Source: Symsagittifera roscoffensis (lineage: Eukaryota > Xenacoelomorpha > Acoela > Convolutidae). Taken from it: a DNA stretch of 64,000 bases. The stretch spans positions 45,801,013-45,865,012 of the forward strand of contig NC_087068.1 of NCBI RefSeq assembly GCF_963678635.1, in the 5' to 3' direction. The notes beneath the pieces were generated by a model. That model was not told where the DNA came from. It did no database searches and saw nothing but the letters and a program-made list of their open reading frames with translations. A program made the position numbers and the translations under genes. Positions 61,514-64,000 of the stretch are shown here, in pieces (within the stretch, counting starts at the first letter, position 1; each line of letters begins with the position of its first letter).

Positions 61514-62125
61514 TGATACAAAAAACGGTCGGAAAATGAAAAATTTTTACTATTCCGAGGGCGTTATGTAGAAAAACATTGTGAATGACCGCCAATGCAG
61601 GGGACCTTCCTACTACATCGTATCTCCATTGAACCCACAATCTCAAAATTGGGAGGTTAGTTTTCGATAAGAGTAAAAAATTCTAAAAACAACTCCTAAG
61701 GGGGCCATAACTTTCTTTGTCAAAAAATTGGGCGTAGTCGCATATGCAGTGCAGATTCTCACTAACCGGTAAAAATTCTGAGTGAAAATAGTTTCTTAAG
61801 CGTCTAAAAAAAATGATAAACCCAATCTCATACAATTTCAAATTACCTGTTTTTATCGAACAAAAATTCTAGGCAAAGATGCCAAGCAGGAAATTGGAAT
61901 TTTATATTATCAATGGAATAAAACTTACGTAGCGGAAACAAAGACGACAATATTTGAGAAGACACCAGTTCAGCCAAAAAAATGGCCAGAAATTCCTCTT
62001 AAAGTACAAAAAAACAACACTTGCACCACTAGTGACACTTGTTTGCAGCACAACAACAATCTGTGATAGGTCAACTAAACCAACAAAAACTCCAGCAGAC
62101 AAACAAATGTTCGAAAATTCAAATT
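61514..62125. repeat. satellite module B, copy 3
   Basis: Matches copy 2 almost base for base until about 62050. The last ~75 bp have small differences (for example one CAA less in the ACAACAACAA run) and lead into the diverged short A unit at 62126. Confidence 0.92.
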
Positions 62126-64000
62126 TTACCGGAAAACGACTTCAATTTGATAAATAATTAAAAAATTAAAACTCCAGCTCGGACTCGAACCTTAAACATT
62201 TGAGCGCAACGACAACCACGTTACCTCCAGGCCAAGTGGGAACGCACCAGGAAGTTAATAAAGTTCAATAAATATGCAAAAAGAAAATCCGTGAAAGTGG
62301 TTTACGAGAAAAGGTCTAGACTTTACCGGAAAACAACTTCAATTTCATAAATAAGGTAAAAAACTGAACTCCAGCCGGGACTCGAACCCCAAACATTTGA
62401 GCGCAACGGCAACCATGTTACCTCCAGGCCAAGTGGGAACGCAAGAGGAAGCTATTAAGGTTCAATAATTAAGCAAAGTGAAAACTCGTAAAAGTGGTTT
62501 ACGAGAAAAGATCTAGTTCCCGATTACAAAACAATTGCTTTTGCAAATGTAATAACATTTTCCTTCGAATCGATCACTAACCTCAATGTTAGCGGCAGAG
62601 TAGACATTGAGCACAAAAAAGTTCTCAAAAAACGATCACAATCTCAAAAACGTGTCTTTTAAGTTCGTAACAGTTTTCCTACAACAGGACGATTCACACT
62701 GGGAGTTCTTTTGAATGATCCCAAAGTCGCAAGGTACTTAAATGGGGAACAACTTCATAACCAGCTGTTTTGATTGAACTCTAAATCTCAGATTTAGCAG
62801 GGTTGTTTTTGCGAAAAATGTGAGGGTAGATTTTGAGAAAATTCAGATTTTACCGGAAAACAACTTCAATTTCATAAATAAGGTAAAAAACTGAAGTCCG
62901 GCCGGGACTCGAACCCCAAATATTTGAGCGCGACGGCAACCATGTTATCTCCAGGCCAAGTGGGAACGCAAGAGGAAGTTAATAAGGTTCAATAAATATG
63001 CAAAGTGAAAATTCGTAAAAGTGGTTTACGAGAAAAGGTCTAGTTACCGATTACAAGGCTTTTGCTTTCGCAAATAAAATAAAATTTTCCTTCCATTCGA
63101 TGACTAACCTCAAACTTAGCGGCAGAGTAGACTGAGCACAAAAAATTCCCAAAAAACGATCACAATCTCAAAAACGTGTCTTTTAAGTTCGTAACAGTTT
63201 TCCTACAACAGGACGATTCACACAGGGAGTTCTTTTGAATGAGCCCAAAGTCGCAAGGTACTTAAATGGCGAACAATTTCATAACCAACTGTTTTGATTG
63301 AACTCTAAATCTCAGATTTAGCAGGGTTGTTTTTGCGAAAAATGTGAGGGTAGATTTGAGAAAATTCAGATTTTACCGGAAAACAACTTCAATTTCATAA
63401 ATAAGGTAAAAAACTGAAGTCCGGCCGGGACTCGAACCCCAAATATTTGAGCGCGACGGCAACCATGTTACCTCCAGGCCAAGTGGGAACGCAAGAGGAA
63501 GTTAATAAGGTTCAATAAATATGCAAAATGAAAATTCGTAAAAGTGGTTTACGAGAAAAGGTCTAGTTACCGATTACAAGGCTTTTGCTTTCGCAAATAA
63601 AATAAAATTTTCCTTCCATTCGATGACTAACCTCAAACTTAGCGGCAGAGTAAACTGAGCACAAAAAATTCCCAAAAAACGATCACAATCTCAAAAACGT
63701 GTCTTTTAAGTTCGTAACAGTTTTCCTACAACAGGACGATTCACACAGGGAGTTCTTTTGAATGAGCCCAAAGTCGCAAGGTACTTAAATGGCGGACAAT
63801 TTCATAACCAACTGTTTTGATTGAACTCTAAATCTCAGATTTAGCAGGGTTGTTTTTGCGAAAAATGTGAGGGTAGATTTTGAGAAAATTCAGATTTTAC
63901 CGGAAAACAACTTCAATTTCATAAATAAGGTAAAAAACTGAACTCCGGCCGGGACTCGAACCCCAAATATTTGAGCGCAACGGCAACCATGTTACCTCCA

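Larger units (their letters stand above)
57227..64000. repeat. higher-order satellite array of ~525-bp A units (with B modules)
   Basis: A units, marked by TTACCGGAAAACAACTTC, start at 57227, 57754, 58277, 58801, 59940, 60466, 60990, 62126 (diverged, only 197 bp), 62323, 62850, 63373 and 63897. Spacing is 523-527 bp except where a B module intervenes. Variants alternate: type 1 has GATCTAGTTCCCG, type 2 has GTCTAGTTACCG. A 2189-bp higher-order unit (two A, one B, one A) repeats at 58277 and 60466. A larger block from 57227 repeats at 62323 (offset 5096). Every A unit carries a tRNA-like sequence on the - strand. The array runs past the window end. Confidence 0.95.

Noticed and set aside
59272-61646. 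Two near-identical 61-codon frames as genes
   Set aside because: They are copies of satellite module B at the 2189-bp offset, without coding features.
57274-63975. The repeated - strand sequences as functional tRNA genes
   Set aside because: A and B boxes are well placed, but no acceptor stem pairs and the anticodon arm does not form. They are called tRNA-derived repeat parts instead.
57227-64000. CRISPR-like array
   Set aside because: Units are ~525 bp, whole-unit repeats without unique spacers, in an animal genome. This is a satellite.

Overview
This is a window of nuclear DNA from an animal, very probably an invertebrate. It is AT-rich and gene-poor, its genes are split by short GT-AG introns, and it carries a Ty3/gypsy-type LTR retrotransposon, pieces of an RTE-like LINE, many tRNA-like (SINE-like) sequences and nested satellite repeats. 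The lineage cannot be fixed from sequence alone. There is no sign of a bacterial or organellar origin.

Two protein-coding genes can be reconstructed with confidence. (1) On the + strand, 37181-45812, a complete 16-exon gene encodes a 799-residue type II membrane protein of the DPP6/DPP10 branch of the dipeptidyl-peptidase-4 family. All exon phases join and total 2400 nt including the stop. Its catalytic serine is Glu, its catalytic-His region is gone and only the Asp remains, so it should be an inactive peptidase-like protein. In vertebrates such proteins are auxiliary subunits of Kv4 potassium channels. (2) On the - strand, 22979-21094, a three-exon gene encodes a homologue of the centriole/ciliary-base protein CEP19, extended to about 297 residues.

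Upstream of the DPP-like gene lie several short ATG-initiated segments (4321, 14301, 20823, 23951, 26397, 29735) that, like its exon 1 at 37181, end in phase 0 at a splice donor. Exon 2 begins in phase 0 at the conserved membrane-proximal motif. I read this as a possible array of alternative first exons, an arrangement known for vertebrate DPP6 and DPP10. The 29735 and 14301 candidates are the strongest. If this is right, the CEP19-like gene and the LTR element lie inside introns of the DPP-like gene.

Layout: 1-4.3 kb, AT-rich non-coding with tRNA-like pieces. 4.93-12.2 kb, a complete but broken LTR element (366-bp LTRs, TSD CGTGA). 14.5-18.1 kb, a direct duplication of a block carrying 139-bp tandem repeats (7 versus 5 units). 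20.3-23 kb, the CEP19-like gene and one hypothetical ORF. 23.9-37 kb, non-coding with repeats and candidate first exons. 37.2-45.8 kb, the DPP-like gene. 48.1-52.5 kb, LINE pieces in opposite orientations around a cysteine-rich ORF whose 710-bp segment recurs at 55.3 kb. 53.96-54.6 kb, a long palindrome (MITE-like). 56-64 kb, a higher-order satellite whose ~525-bp units each carry a tRNA-like A-box/B-box pair on the - strand, interspersed with a ~600-bp second module, running off the window end.
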